From: an uncultured Chthonomonadaceae bacterium
Lineage (GTDB): Bacteria; Armatimonadota; Fimbriimonadia; Fimbriimonadales; Fimbriimonadaceae
Reading direction: 5' to 3'
Assembly: GCA_946479035.1 (NCBI GenBank)
Contig: CAMLDW010000020.1
Location: forward strand, 1 to 45,518
DNA length: 45,518 bases
Shown: piece after piece, positions 29,646 through 37,045 of the stretch
Numbering within the stretch: position 1 is the first letter of the stretch
Layout: the number at the start of each line of letters is the position of its first letter
The notes under the pieces: model-generated
Database searches by the model: none
What the model was told of the DNA's origin: nothing
Seen by the model: the letters and a program-made list of their open reading frames with translations, nothing else
Program-made: the position numbers and the translations under genes

Positions 29646-30464
29646 GTGGTCGTCGAGCAGCCCGCGATGAGCCGATTGCGCAAGTGGCGCGCGATGTTCT
29701 CCGTCTTCCTGCAAGACGGGCTCGCCTACCGCGCCCAGGGCCTGATCTGGATCATGACCGACGTCTCGCTCGCGGTCACGATGCCGCTCGTGTGGATCTC
29801 CGCCACCAAGGGCGGCTCGATTCAGGGCTTCGCCGCGGGAGACTTCGTCTCCTACTACCTCGGCGTTCTGCTCATCAACCAGTTCGTGCAGAGCCACTTT
29901 ATGTGGGACGTCGCGACGGAGATCAAAGAGGGGGTCTTCTCCGCGCAGATCGTCCGCCCGGTCAACTGGCTCGAGTTCATGCTTGTCCGCAACTTCACCT
30001 GGCGCTGCATCCGTCTCAGCCTCTTCCTACCGTGGTTCCTGCTCTTCGTGTTCATCTACCGCAACTACCTTGGCGGCGCTGAGCTTTATCTAGGGTGGCA
30101 GTTCTGGGCCTCTGTCGCGCTCGGCCACATGGTCAGCGTGATGACCGTACTGTCCATGTCCCTCATCGCGCTCTTCGTCCAGGAGGCGTGGTCGATCTTC
30201 GAGATCTACTACCTACCCATGCTCTTCCTCAGCGGGCAGCTCTTCCCGGTCGCGCTCTACCCTCCCTGGGCGCGGAACCTGGCCGACTGGCTGCCGTTCC
30301 ACTACACCGTCGGCTCGCCTACGGAGATCCTAGTCTCCCGTACCCCGGTCGCCCAAATGGGCCATGTCCTGCTGGCGCAGGCCGCCTGGGTGCTAGTAAT
30401 GTCCCTGGCCTTTCGGTTCATGTGGCGCTTCGGACTCAAGCACTACACGGGCGTGGGGATGTAG
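29646..30464 (+). CDS. ABC-2 type transporter permease (DUF990-like)
   Basis: The 272-residue membrane protein has about six hydrophobic segments: LIWIMTDVSLAVTMPLVWIS, FVSYYLGVLLINQFVQSHF, LSLFLPWFLLFVFIYR, WASVALGHMVSVMTVLSMSLIALF, YYLPMLFLSGQLFPVALYP, and LLAQAAWVLVMSLAFRFMW. DVATEIKEGVFSAQIVRPVNW is the coupling region and GSPTEIL lies near the end; these fit the ABC-2 / DUF990 permease family. Such permeases pair with a separate ATPase and a second permease, none of which is in the window, so the substrate is unknown. The start is GTG 29646, or ATG 29667. It lies directly where rpsN is normally found. Confidence 0.82.
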   Translation: MVVEQPAMSRLRKWRAMFSVFLQDGLAYRAQGLIWIMTDVSLAVTMPLVWISATKGGSIQGFAAGDFVSYYLGVLLINQFVQSHFMWDVATEIKEGVFSAQIVRPVNWLEFMLVRNFTWRCIRLSLFLPWFLLFVFIYRNYLGGAELYLGWQFWASVALGHMVSVMTVLSMSLIALFVQEAWSIFEIYYLPMLFLSGQLFPVALYPPWARNLADWLPFHYTVGSPTEILVSRTPVAQMGHVLLAQAAWVLVMSLAFRFMWRFGLKHYTGVGM

Positions 30465-30573
30465 GGGGAGCCGGGTTCGAACGCTCGAAGCCACCAACTC
30501 CCCTCAACCTTACCGGGAGTCCCAGCCAGGCCGAAACCCAGCCTGGCCTGGGGCGTCAGCAAGATGTAAGATC

Positions 30574-31218
30574 ATGACGAGGATAGCCTTGAGGCTGAAC
30601 TTGCACGTGTCGGCCGGGGACGCGCAGAGATCGATCGCTAGCAGCCGGGACTCTGACGAGTCACTGGTCGCGAAAGCGCGAGAGGGCGACTACCGGGCCT
30701 TCGAGCTGCTCTTCGAGCGGCACCGCACCCTCGTGTACCGGTTCGTCTACCAGATGGCTCCGAGGCGCGACGACGCCGAGGACATCGTGCAAGAGGTCTT
30801 CGTCAGGGCTTACCAGAACCTACACCGCTACCGCGACGAGGCCAAGTTCACCACCTGGCTCCTGCGCATTGCCACCAACCTCGGCACCGACAGGGCCCGC
30901 ATGCTCAATCGAAGGCAGACCTTGGAGCAAAAGGAGGCAGCCGGCGCTCTGACCTGGATGACGGTCGGCGACAAAGAGGACCCAGTAGACAACCTGCAGC
31001 AGGAAGAACTGAAAGAGGTCCTGAGGCGCGCCATCAGCGCGCTGCCGGAGCACCACAGGAACGTCATCGTCATGCGCGACATCGAGGAGATGGAATACCA
31101 GGACATAGCGGCGACGCTCGGCTGCACCATCGGTGGAGCCAAGCTCCGCGTCCTTCGCGCGCGGCGAGCACTGAGGGACCGCGTGGCACCACTACTTACG
31201 GAGAGCACAGAACAATGA
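30574..31218 (+). CDS. ECF-type RNA polymerase sigma factor
   Basis: The 214-residue protein has sigma region 2 (FELLFERHRTLVYRFVYQMA, DAEDIVQEVFVRAYQNLHRY, FTTWLLRIATNLGTDRAR) and region 4 (LPEHHRNVIVMRDIEEMEYQDIAATLGCTIGGAKLRVLRARRAL). There is no region 1 or 3, so it is an ECF (group 4) factor. It would direct transcription of a small regulon, often envelope stress. The N-terminal 25 residues are not conserved and the start could lie further down. Its stop overlaps the next ATG (ATGA), so it is coupled to the anti-sigma candidate. Confidence 0.94.
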   Translation: MTRIALRLNLHVSAGDAQRSIASSRDSDESLVAKAREGDYRAFELLFERHRTLVYRFVYQMAPRRDDAEDIVQEVFVRAYQNLHRYRDEAKFTTWLLRIATNLGTDRARMLNRRQTLEQKEAAGALTWMTVGDKEDPVDNLQQEELKEVLRRAISALPEHHRNVIVMRDIEEMEYQDIAATLGCTIGGAKLRVLRARRALRDRVAPLLTESTEQ

Positions 31219-31904
31219 AGAACAAGAGAATGGATGAGATCGTGAGCGCCGCCTTCGGCGAGCTCGACGCAGACCTCGGCAAAATGACCGAGACTGAGCG
31301 CGCCGAGTTCGAGAAGCTGCGCGCGATCAAGCACGGGCTCAACGCCCTGCGCGAAGTCCCCGAGTGCCAGCTTAGCAACGAGCGGCTCAGTAGCGCCATC
31401 CTGGGCAGCGCGGTCAAGCCGCGCCGCGCCGGCGGGTGGGGCATAGCCAGCGCCGGCATCGCCGCGCTTGCGCTCTTCGCGCTCTTCGTGCAGACGCGGT
31501 TTCCCGCCCAAAGGCAGGACGCGACCGCTTTGAACCGCACGGCTGACGGGAGCGTCGGAGCGCCAATCGTCCAGCCGGACGCCAACAACGGCTCGTCCAA
31601 GCAGTCGCCAATCGTCAGCGGGAACGGAGGCGACCAGAGGGTCGCCAAGAACGACCCGGGTTCCGACCGCACGATGGCGACGGCGCTAGACAAACGCGAC
31701 TTCCAGCCCCAGGACTTCAAGGAGTTCGTCCCCGTCAGCTTTACGCCGAACGAGGAGACGGGCCTGGAGAACGCGGTCTATGCGCCGGACAGGGCGCAAG
31801 AGAAGTCGCCGATCGTCGTCGTCGATGGGAGCAGCAAGACTCGCAACGGAGCGGCAAAGGCGACAGAGGTTTCAGCTTACGGAGATGTCGTTTTCGGCGG
31901 TTAG
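31215..31904 (+). CDS. Putative membrane-anchored anti-sigma factor
   Basis: The 229-residue protein has a charged cytoplasmic N-terminal part (1-72), one membrane helix (about 74-93, WGIASAGIAALALFALFVQ) and an exported C-terminal part (94-229). The cytoplasmic part lacks the H-x3-C-x2-C zinc motif of ZAS anti-sigma factors. Position directly after an ECF gene, coupling by ATGA and the topology fit a regulator that holds the sigma factor at the membrane. The exported part is of low complexity (Asn, Ser, Asp, Lys) without a known domain. Homology alone does not prove function; the role is inferred from context. Its last 20 bases overlap the pseudo-HtrA gene. Confidence 0.72.
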   Translation: MKNKRMDEIVSAAFGELDADLGKMTETERAEFEKLRAIKHGLNALREVPECQLSNERLSSAILGSAVKPRRAGGWGIASAGIAALALFALFVQTRFPAQRQDATALNRTADGSVGAPIVQPDANNGSSKQSPIVSGNGGDQRVAKNDPGSDRTMATALDKRDFQPQDFKEFVPVSFTPNEETGLENAVYAPDRAQEKSPIVVVDGSSKTRNGAAKATEVSAYGDVVFGG

Positions 31905-32934
31905 TGCGCTGGCACTGGCCCTCGTGGCAGTGCCCCAAGCGGTGAAGCACCAGGCTCCACCGCTGGAAAGCGTCGTCTGGAGCAACGTCGCGTCATCGGT
32001 CCTCTTTATCGATGGCGCTGAGACGAGCGTCGGCGTCGCAGCACTGATCGACGATTCCGGGCTCTTCCTCGTGCAGACGGGCGCCGTCGCTAAGAAAAAC
32101 GGCACGCCGCCCAACCTGTACGTCTCTGGACGGTTCGCCGACGGAGAGCGGCTCAACCTTATCGTGGTCGCCAGCGACGACCACACACAGCTCTCGCTCC
32201 TCAAGGCGATGACCTGGTCGACCGGGGTTCGCAGGCCGCTCACCGTCGCTAGCAAGCCGACACAGCCCAACGTCGAGCTCGTCGCCGTGACCACCGACGG
32301 GCCAAAGCTAGGAGAGTTCATTTCCGACGGCAAGGCAGGCGTCATGCGCCAAAGCCTGCGCTACGTTCCACTCAGCGAGATCAGGCTGCAAGGCTCCGAG
32401 GACCAACTTGGGGGTGCGATCGTATTCGACGCCGCGGGCGACATGATCGGCGTTCTAGGGGCCACGCTCGCGTCGGACAAGGGTACTCGTTCGCACGACG
32501 CAAGCGCTCTCGCTGCGCGCGGCGGTGCCGGTGGCGGCGGTGCAGGCGCGCTCAACGCGTTCGGCCCCACCAACCCCACAGTGGCCTATGCGCTGGGAAG
32601 AGAAGTGCTGCTGCGCGTCGTACAAGGCTTCAAGAGCCCCTCCCACGAGGTCAAGCACCCGACGATCGGGCTCTTCTTCAAGGCCAGCCCAGACGGGCGC
32701 GGCGTGCTCGTAGACTCCGTCATGCTCAACTCGCCCGCCGCGGCCGCGGGCATCGAGCCGGGCGACGTGATCCTCGAGCTCGACGGTGTATCCGTCAACA
32801 GCCCTGTCGACATGGCGGTCATGCTCTTCCGAAAGAGCGTCGGCGAAAAGCTCAAGGTCCGGTACGCGCGCGGGCAGAACAAGAAGACCGTGGACGTCAA
32901 GGTCGTCAGCGGTCAGGCCGAAGAGGCCCTGTAA
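31885..32934 (+). CDS. Exported HtrA-like protein with PDZ domain, catalytic triad lost
   Basis: The 349-residue product has an N-terminal hydrophobic segment (4-20), a trypsin-like DegP fold (about 30-200), a Gly/Ala-rich linker (205-232) and a C-terminal PDZ domain (about 258-342, with the GVLVDSVMLNSPAAAAGIEPGDVILELDG pattern split at 273-301). Compared with HtrA, the histidine of the NHVV motif is Gly66 (VQTGAV), the aspartate of D-LAL is Gln102 (HTQLSLL) and the serine of GNSGG is Leu175 (DQLGGA). The protease should be inactive, and it may act as a sensor or chaperone for the sigma/anti-sigma pair upstream. Start ATG 31885 overlaps the anti-sigma end. Its end overlaps convergent recJ by 22 bases. 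Confidence 0.82.
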   Translation: MSFSAVSALALALVAVPQAVKHQAPPLESVVWSNVASSVLFIDGAETSVGVAALIDDSGLFLVQTGAVAKKNGTPPNLYVSGRFADGERLNLIVVASDDHTQLSLLKAMTWSTGVRRPLTVASKPTQPNVELVAVTTDGPKLGEFISDGKAGVMRQSLRYVPLSEIRLQGSEDQLGGAIVFDAAGDMIGVLGATLASDKGTRSHDASALAARGGAGGGGAGALNAFGPTNPTVAYALGREVLLRVVQGFKSPSHEVKHPTIGLFFKASPDGRGVLVDSVMLNSPAAAAGIEPGDVILELDGVSVNSPVDMAVMLFRKSVGEKLKVRYARGQNKKTVDVKVVSGQAEEAL

Positions 32935-34643
32935 CCGCGCACGATCCAGCGGAACTTCGACTGGCCGTTCCACGTGCTCTCCTCCATGCTGAAGGCGACG
33001 TCGACCCGGTCGCGTCTGTCCAAGTTCGCCAAGCTGCGCCCTATACCGAACGCCATCCCCTGCCGCATGGTGCCGTCGGCGGCCTCCACGACCACCCGGG
33101 CATGCTCCGGGTTCGAGGTCGGCACAACGTCCGTAAACCTCGCTCCTGCCGTCGCAAACAGCGGCTCCGGGTTCCCCTGGCCGAACGGCTCGAGACCCGC
33201 AAGCGCGGCCAAGGCGTCGGGCCCCGCCTCCGCACCGCTAACCTCTGCATCAATGTAGTAGTGCGGCAGGAAGTCCTCCGGGGCCAGCTCCTGCGCCGCG
33301 TGCCGCTTGACGGCCTCGCTGAAACCGGCGATGGCGCCTCGCTCGATCGAGAACCCCGCGGCCATCTCGTGCCCTCCGCCGCCCAGGATCCAGTCGTTGG
33401 CCAGAGCCAGGGCCTCGGCCAGATGGAACCCCGGGATCGACCTTGCAGAGCCCCTTCCGTGCCCGTCGTCGTCCAGCGAGATCACGAAAGTCGGCCGCCG
33501 GAACATGTCCACGAGCTTGCCGGCGACGATCCCGATCACGCCTGGGTGCCAACCCTCCTTAGCCACAACGATCGCCGCGTCACCCAATCCGACAGAGCGC
33601 TCCGCCTCGACCGCAGCTTCTTCAAAGATCCTGGCCTGCTCATCGCGCCTTGACTGGTTCAACTGGTCGAGCCGCTCCGCGATCTCCCGCGCCCTACTTG
33701 CGTCATCCGTGAGCAAGAGCTGAAGGGCGACGTCCGAGTCGTCGATCCGCCCAACGGCGTTGATGCGCGGCCCGAGCTGGAACCCGATGTTGCGCGCAGT
33801 AAGCCTCTTCCTGCCGCCCAGGTCTGATACGTCGATCAGTGCGCGAAGCCCTTTCTTCTTCGTGTGGGTGAGCTGCTCGAGCCCGTGCCGCGTGATCACG
33901 CGGTTTTCGCCCACTAACGGCATCACGTCGGCCACAGTGCCTAGCACGGCGAGGTCGAGGTACGCGCGATAGTACTGGTCGCGCTTCATGCCCAGTTCCG
34001 ACGTGATCCCGGCGCACAGCTTGAAAACTACGCCGACGCCGCTCAGTTCGGAGAACGGATACTTTGAGCCGCGCCGGTGAGCGTTGACAACGGCCTCCGC
34101 GCCAGGCAGAGAATCACCGACCTCGTGGTGGTCGGTGATCACCACGCGCATCCCGGCCGCGTGCGCCGCCTCCACTTGGTCGTGCGCGGAGATCCCGCAG
34201 TCGCAGGTCAAGAAGAGCTTCGCGCCGCTCTGCGCGGCGTCTGCGACCGCCTTCATGTGGATGCCGTACCCTTCCTTCATCCGGTGCGGCGTGTGAGGCA
34301 GCACGTCGCACCCCAGCACCGAAAGGAACCGCGTGAACAGCGCCGCGCTCGTCACCCCGTCGACGTCGTAGTCGCCGTGAATGTAGATCCGCTCGCCGCG
34401 CTCCTTAGCGCCGAGGATCTCCGCTACCGCGGCCGAGTAGTCGGGCAGCAGGGAAGGCTCGTGCAGGTCGGCCAGGGGGGCCTCCAGGAACCGCGACGCG
34501 GCCTCTGGCTGCCCCAGCCCGCGCCCCACGAGCGTCGCAGCGACCAGCGCAGGCACCCCCAGCTCCGCCTGCAGGGCGGCCTCGGCGCGCGCGTCCCGGC
34601 TCTGCACCTCCCAGACTGACCCTTGTTCCTCTGCGACCCTCAT
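32913..34643 (-). CDS. recJ: Single-stranded-DNA-specific exonuclease RecJ
   Basis: The 576-residue nuclease has the DHH motifs: DYDVDG at 91-96, CDCG at 147-150, DHHE at 171-174, and the DHHA1 motif GGGGHEMAAG near 421-430. The C-terminal OB-fold region follows (GLEPFGQGNPEPLF, then FTDVVPTSN). RecJ degrades single-stranded DNA 5' to 3' in recombination and mismatch repair. Length matches the family (about 570). The ATG at 34643 has a TATAGT box 11 bases upstream and no clear Shine-Dalgarno. It lies downstream of nusG but behind a terminator, so it has its own promoter. Confidence 0.96.
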   Translation of the reverse strand: MRVAEEQGSVWEVQSRDARAEAALQAELGVPALVAATLVGRGLGQPEAASRFLEAPLADLHEPSLLPDYSAAVAEILGAKERGERIYIHGDYDVDGVTSAALFTRFLSVLGCDVLPHTPHRMKEGYGIHMKAVADAAQSGAKLFLTCDCGISAHDQVEAAHAAGMRVVITDHHEVGDSLPGAEAVVNAHRRGSKYPFSELSGVGVVFKLCAGITSELGMKRDQYYRAYLDLAVLGTVADVMPLVGENRVITRHGLEQLTHTKKKGLRALIDVSDLGGRKRLTARNIGFQLGPRINAVGRIDDSDVALQLLLTDDASRAREIAERLDQLNQSRRDEQARIFEEAAVEAERSVGLGDAAIVVAKEGWHPGVIGIVAGKLVDMFRRPTFVISLDDDGHGRGSARSIPGFHLAEALALANDWILGGGGHEMAAGFSIERGAIAGFSEAVKRHAAQELAPEDFLPHYYIDAEVSGAEAGPDALAALAGLEPFGQGNPEPLFATAGARFTDVVPTSNPEHARVVVEAADGTMRQGMAFGIGRSLANLDRRDRVDVAFSMEESTWNGQSKFRWIVRGYRASSA

Positions 34644-34663
34644 GTGTGCCTGTGACTATAGAC

Positions 34664-34700
34664 AATAAAAGCGGCCCGGGGCGCGAAACCCTGGGCCGCT
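34664..34700 (-). terminator. Intrinsic terminator after nusG
   Basis: On the minus strand AGCGGCCC at 34700-34693 pairs with GGGCCGCT at 34677-34670, the stem continuing beyond a mismatch, and TTTTATT follows at 34669-34663. It separates nusG from recJ. Confidence 0.9.
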
Positions 34701-34719
34701 TACAAACAATCCGACGACG

Positions 34720-35247
34720 CTACGCCTTTTCGACCTGCGTGAACTCCAGCTCTACCGGAGTGTCGCGGCCGAAGATCGAGATCATCACCTTGAGCTTCTC
34801 GCGGTCCGGGTTCACCTCGTCGATGCGGCCCTGGTAGTCGATGAACGGGCCGTCGATCACGCGGATCAGGTCGCCCTTGTCGAAAGCCACCTTCGGCGCC
34901 TCCACGCTCATTTCGAGGTTGTGCAGGATGCGCTTGACCTCGTACTCTTCCAGCGGGACGGGCTTGTTGCCGCTCTGCACGAACCCCGTCACGCCGCTCG
35001 TGCTCTTGACGATCTTGTAGGTATCGTCGGTCATCGTCATCTGGATCAGGATATAGCCGGGGAACACCTTCTTCGAAACGACCACGCGCTTGCCGTTCCG
35101 GTTGCTCAGCTCCTGCTCCATCGGGATCAGGATCTCGAAGATGTCGAGCCCCCAGAGCCCCTCGACCTGCGCCCGCCGCGTCAGGACCTCGCGGACCTTG
35201 TTCTCGTGGCCCGCGATCGTGTGGACCGCGAACCAGGCCCTAGCCAT
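34720..35247 (-). CDS. nusG: Transcription termination/antitermination factor NusG
   Basis: The 175-residue protein starts ARAWFAVHTIAGHENKVREVL, followed by the NGN domain (VVSKKVFPGYILIQMTM, DTYKIVKSTSGVTGFV) and the C-terminal KOW domain (KGDLIRVIDGPFIDYQGRIDEV). NusG binds RNA polymerase and couples it to Rho or the ribosome. It starts inside the secE end: ATG 35247 overlaps the secE stop by 8 bases (GTG 35259 is an alternative). In most bacteria rplK-rplA-rplJ-rplL follow nusG; here a terminator and recJ follow. Confidence 0.96.
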   Translation of the reverse strand: MARAWFAVHTIAGHENKVREVLTRRAQVEGLWGLDIFEILIPMEQELSNRNGKRVVVSKKVFPGYILIQMTMTDDTYKIVKSTSGVTGFVQSGNKPVPLEEYEVKRILHNLEMSVEAPKVAFDKGDLIRVIDGPFIDYQGRIDEVNPDREKLKVMISIFGRDTPVELEFTQVEKA

Positions 35248-35482
35248 GGGCCCCGCCACCGACGATTGCGTGGATCACACTGCTCAGGACCAACGCGGTG
35301 AACTGCAGCATCGCGACGATCATCGTGCAGATCGCCAGCACGACGCCGGTCAGCCGAGTGGTCTCTTGGGGGGTCGGCCACGTGACGTGCTTCATCTCCC
35401 GGATCACGTCCCGGTAGAAGCCTTTGATTCCGCGCCGCATCCTCGGCACGGGCACGGAGCCAGTTTTCGGTCCTTCGCTCAT
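35240..35482 (-). CDS. secE: Preprotein translocase subunit SecE
   Basis: The 80-residue protein has a charged N-terminus, the conserved amphipathic segment (IKGFYRDVIREMKHVTWPTPQE) and one membrane helix (LTGVVLAICTMIVAMLQFTALVLS), matching short single-helix SecE. It clamps SecY in the translocon. The start ATG 35482 is chosen because GGAGGTGG lies 7-8 bases upstream; an in-frame start at 35503 is weaker. A TAGAAT box at 35546-35541 would start a leader of about 52 bases. It overlaps nusG. Confidence 0.95.
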   Translation of the reverse strand: MSEGPKTGSVPVPRMRRGIKGFYRDVIREMKHVTWPTPQETTRLTGVVLAICTMIVAMLQFTALVLSSVIHAIVGGGAHG

Positions 35483-35540
35483 TTCAGCACCACCTCCAGC
35501 CACCGACGTTTGCGGGCTCCGGTGTGCGGGGGATGCGGCG

Positions 35541-35546
35541 ATTCTA
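35541..35546 (-). promoter_or_regulatory. -10 box upstream of secE-nusG
   Basis: On the minus strand TAGAAT is preceded by TGG (extended -10 character). It lies in the 131-base greA-secE gap and would produce a leader with a Shine-Dalgarno, unlike the leaderless genes. No tRNA-Trp or rpmG gene is present in this gap. Confidence 0.45.
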
Positions 35547-35613
35547 CCAGGCCTTCTGGGCCCGGCGCGACGTCCTTGGGACTCCCTTTCGAAGGGGGAG
35601 GGCCACGGTCGGG

Positions 35614-36120
35614 CTACCGCCTGATCCGGATGACCTTGTAGCGAAGCAGGCCGGCAGGAGCCTCATAGTCGACGCTGTCGTCGACCTCCTTCCCGATCAG
35701 CGCTTGCCCCAGGGGGGACTCCTCGCTGATGTTGTCCATGTCCGGGTTGGCCTCGGCGCTGGCGACGATCCGCACCTCGAACTCCGTGCGGCGCTTGGAC
35801 TCGCGGACCGTCACGCGCGACCCCAGCCCGACCTTCTTGGTCGGGATCTTCTTCACGTCCAGCACTTCGGAGTTCGACAGCACGATCTTGAGCTCGTTGA
35901 TCCTGTTCTCGACCATCGCCTGCTCGACCTTGACCTCGTCCAGCTCGCTGTTGTCCTCGCTAAACTCGCCATGGTCCATGCTCTCGCGCATGCGCTCGGC
36001 GATCTCGGCGCGCTTGGTCACCGAAAGGCGCCGAAGCTCTTCCTGCAGGCGGTCGTGTCCCTCCTTCGTCAAGAGGATCGGTTCCGAGTTCTCTAGGCTC
36101 TCGAGTTCAAGCTCATCCAT
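35614..36120 (-). CDS. greA: Transcription elongation factor GreA
   Basis: The protein shows the GreA pattern: an N-terminal coiled coil (EPILLTKEGHDRLQEELRRL, then RAEIAERMRESMDHGEFSEDNSELDEVKVEQAMVENRINEL) with the acidic tip residues (GEFSEDNSELDE) that activate RNA cleavage in the RNA polymerase channel, then the FKBP-like domain ending SPLGQALIGKEVDDSVDYEAPAG. An ATG at 36147 is in frame but is part of the only good -10 (TATAAT 36151-36146), so transcription must start below it and ATG 36120 is preferred, giving 168 residues. E. coli GreA has 158. Confidence 0.93.
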   Translation of the reverse strand: MDELELESLENSEPILLTKEGHDRLQEELRRLSVTKRAEIAERMRESMDHGEFSEDNSELDEVKVEQAMVENRINELKIVLSNSEVLDVKKIPTKKVGLGSRVTVRESKRRTEFEVRIVASAEANPDMDNISEESPLGQALIGKEVDDSVDYEAPAGLLRYKVIRIRR

Positions 36121-36145
36121 GTCTAGACCTTGCAGGCGGCTCGCC

Positions 36146-36151
36146 ATTATA
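36146..36151 (-). promoter_or_regulatory. -10 box of greA
   Basis: On the minus strand a perfect TATAAT lies 25 bases before ATG 36120 and overlaps the upstream ATG at 36147. The transcript would begin near 36139. Confidence 0.6.
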
Positions 36152-36304
36152 ACCCTTGTCCAACCAGGCCCACGGACCTGATTTCCTACTTCCGAACGCC
36201 TCCCGGGGCTATCGGGTTCCGTACCCCCGACTACTGCCCGCGAATTGTGCTAGATCAGCAGGAAAGCGGCTCAATCCGGTCCTGAACCTGGTAACTTTTC
36301 CACA

Positions 36305-37006
36305 GTGCTGAGATTCGGCAAGACTGCGGCCCTGGCGGTGCTCGTAGCGGTCTGCACGGTCGCCGCCCAGGACGTCTCCGGCGCCGACGGCGTACGGGCC
36401 GTCGAGCCCAAGGTCGTCGTGCAGGTCGAGCACGTTCAGGGCAAAGGCGACCTTGTCGAGATCAGCTTCCAGGGCGACGTCTACGACGAGCCGACCCTGA
36501 AGGCAGACCTCGATCAGCTCGCCAAGAGCCTCAACGCGGCCATCGAGGGCTACAGCTACATGGCGCCGCAGGCGCCGGACCAGCCCACCAAGGTCTTCTT
36601 CGTCACCAACAACGTCATCGACCCCGCGCTTGGCGACTACCGCCTACAGCCCATAGTCCGCAGCCTGATGAAGGGCTCGGCGGGCAAGAACGTCGACTCC
36701 TTCAGCGTCCGTCTGCTGGGCCAAAGGCCCAACGCCTACACGACCCTGGCCAGCTACTCCTCCAAGACCGTCGCACTCAAGGCCTTCTACGACGCCGTTG
36801 CGCCCAGCATCGAGTACCGGATCCTGGTCCTGACCACCGACCCGAGCAAGGTCACCATCCCGCCCCGGCACATCCCCGACGAGACCGTCCAGAACTTCGA
36901 AGACCGCCCAGGCGACCGGACCCCGCTCCTTTTGGGCCTCATTATTGCAGCCGGGCTTTCAGCCGGGGCTTTGGTATACTTCGCGCTGCTCGGCAGGCGA
37001 ACCTAG
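36305..37006 (+). CDS. Membrane-anchored exported protein of unknown function
   Basis: The 233-residue protein has a signal peptide (about 1-21), an exported domain (about 25-200) and a C-terminal membrane helix (about 207-228, PLLLGLIIAAGLSAGALVYFAL) followed by the basic GRRT end. The exported domain alternates helices and strands (PTLKADLDQLAKSLNAAIEG, KVFFVTNNVIDPAL, YRILVLTTDP), vaguely like a TPM-domain arrangement, but no family is recognised. The start is GTG 36305. It precedes the three pilT genes by 39 bases and may serve the same machinery; that is inference from position. Confidence 0.78.
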   Translation: MLRFGKTAALAVLVAVCTVAAQDVSGADGVRAVEPKVVVQVEHVQGKGDLVEISFQGDVYDEPTLKADLDQLAKSLNAAIEGYSYMAPQAPDQPTKVFFVTNNVIDPALGDYRLQPIVRSLMKGSAGKNVDSFSVRLLGQRPNAYTTLASYSSKTVALKAFYDAVAPSIEYRILVLTTDPSKVTIPPRHIPDETVQNFEDRPGDRTPLLLGLIIAAGLSAGALVYFALLGRRT

Positions 37007-37045
37007 CTCGAGCGTGGAGACTGCCCCAGGGCAGGACGACAACAG

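Noticed and set aside
30465..30573. tRNA-like T-loop (GGTTCGAAC) and inverted repeat CCAGGC/GCCTGG before the ECF gene
   Set aside because: No acceptor, D or anticodon arms can be built around it, and no T-tract follows the repeat; it may be regulatory but cannot be supported.
35483..35613. Search for tRNA-Trp or rpmG before secE
   Set aside because: The gap has no cloverleaf and no frame resembling L33, only a short CTCCC/GGGAG hairpin and a -10 box.
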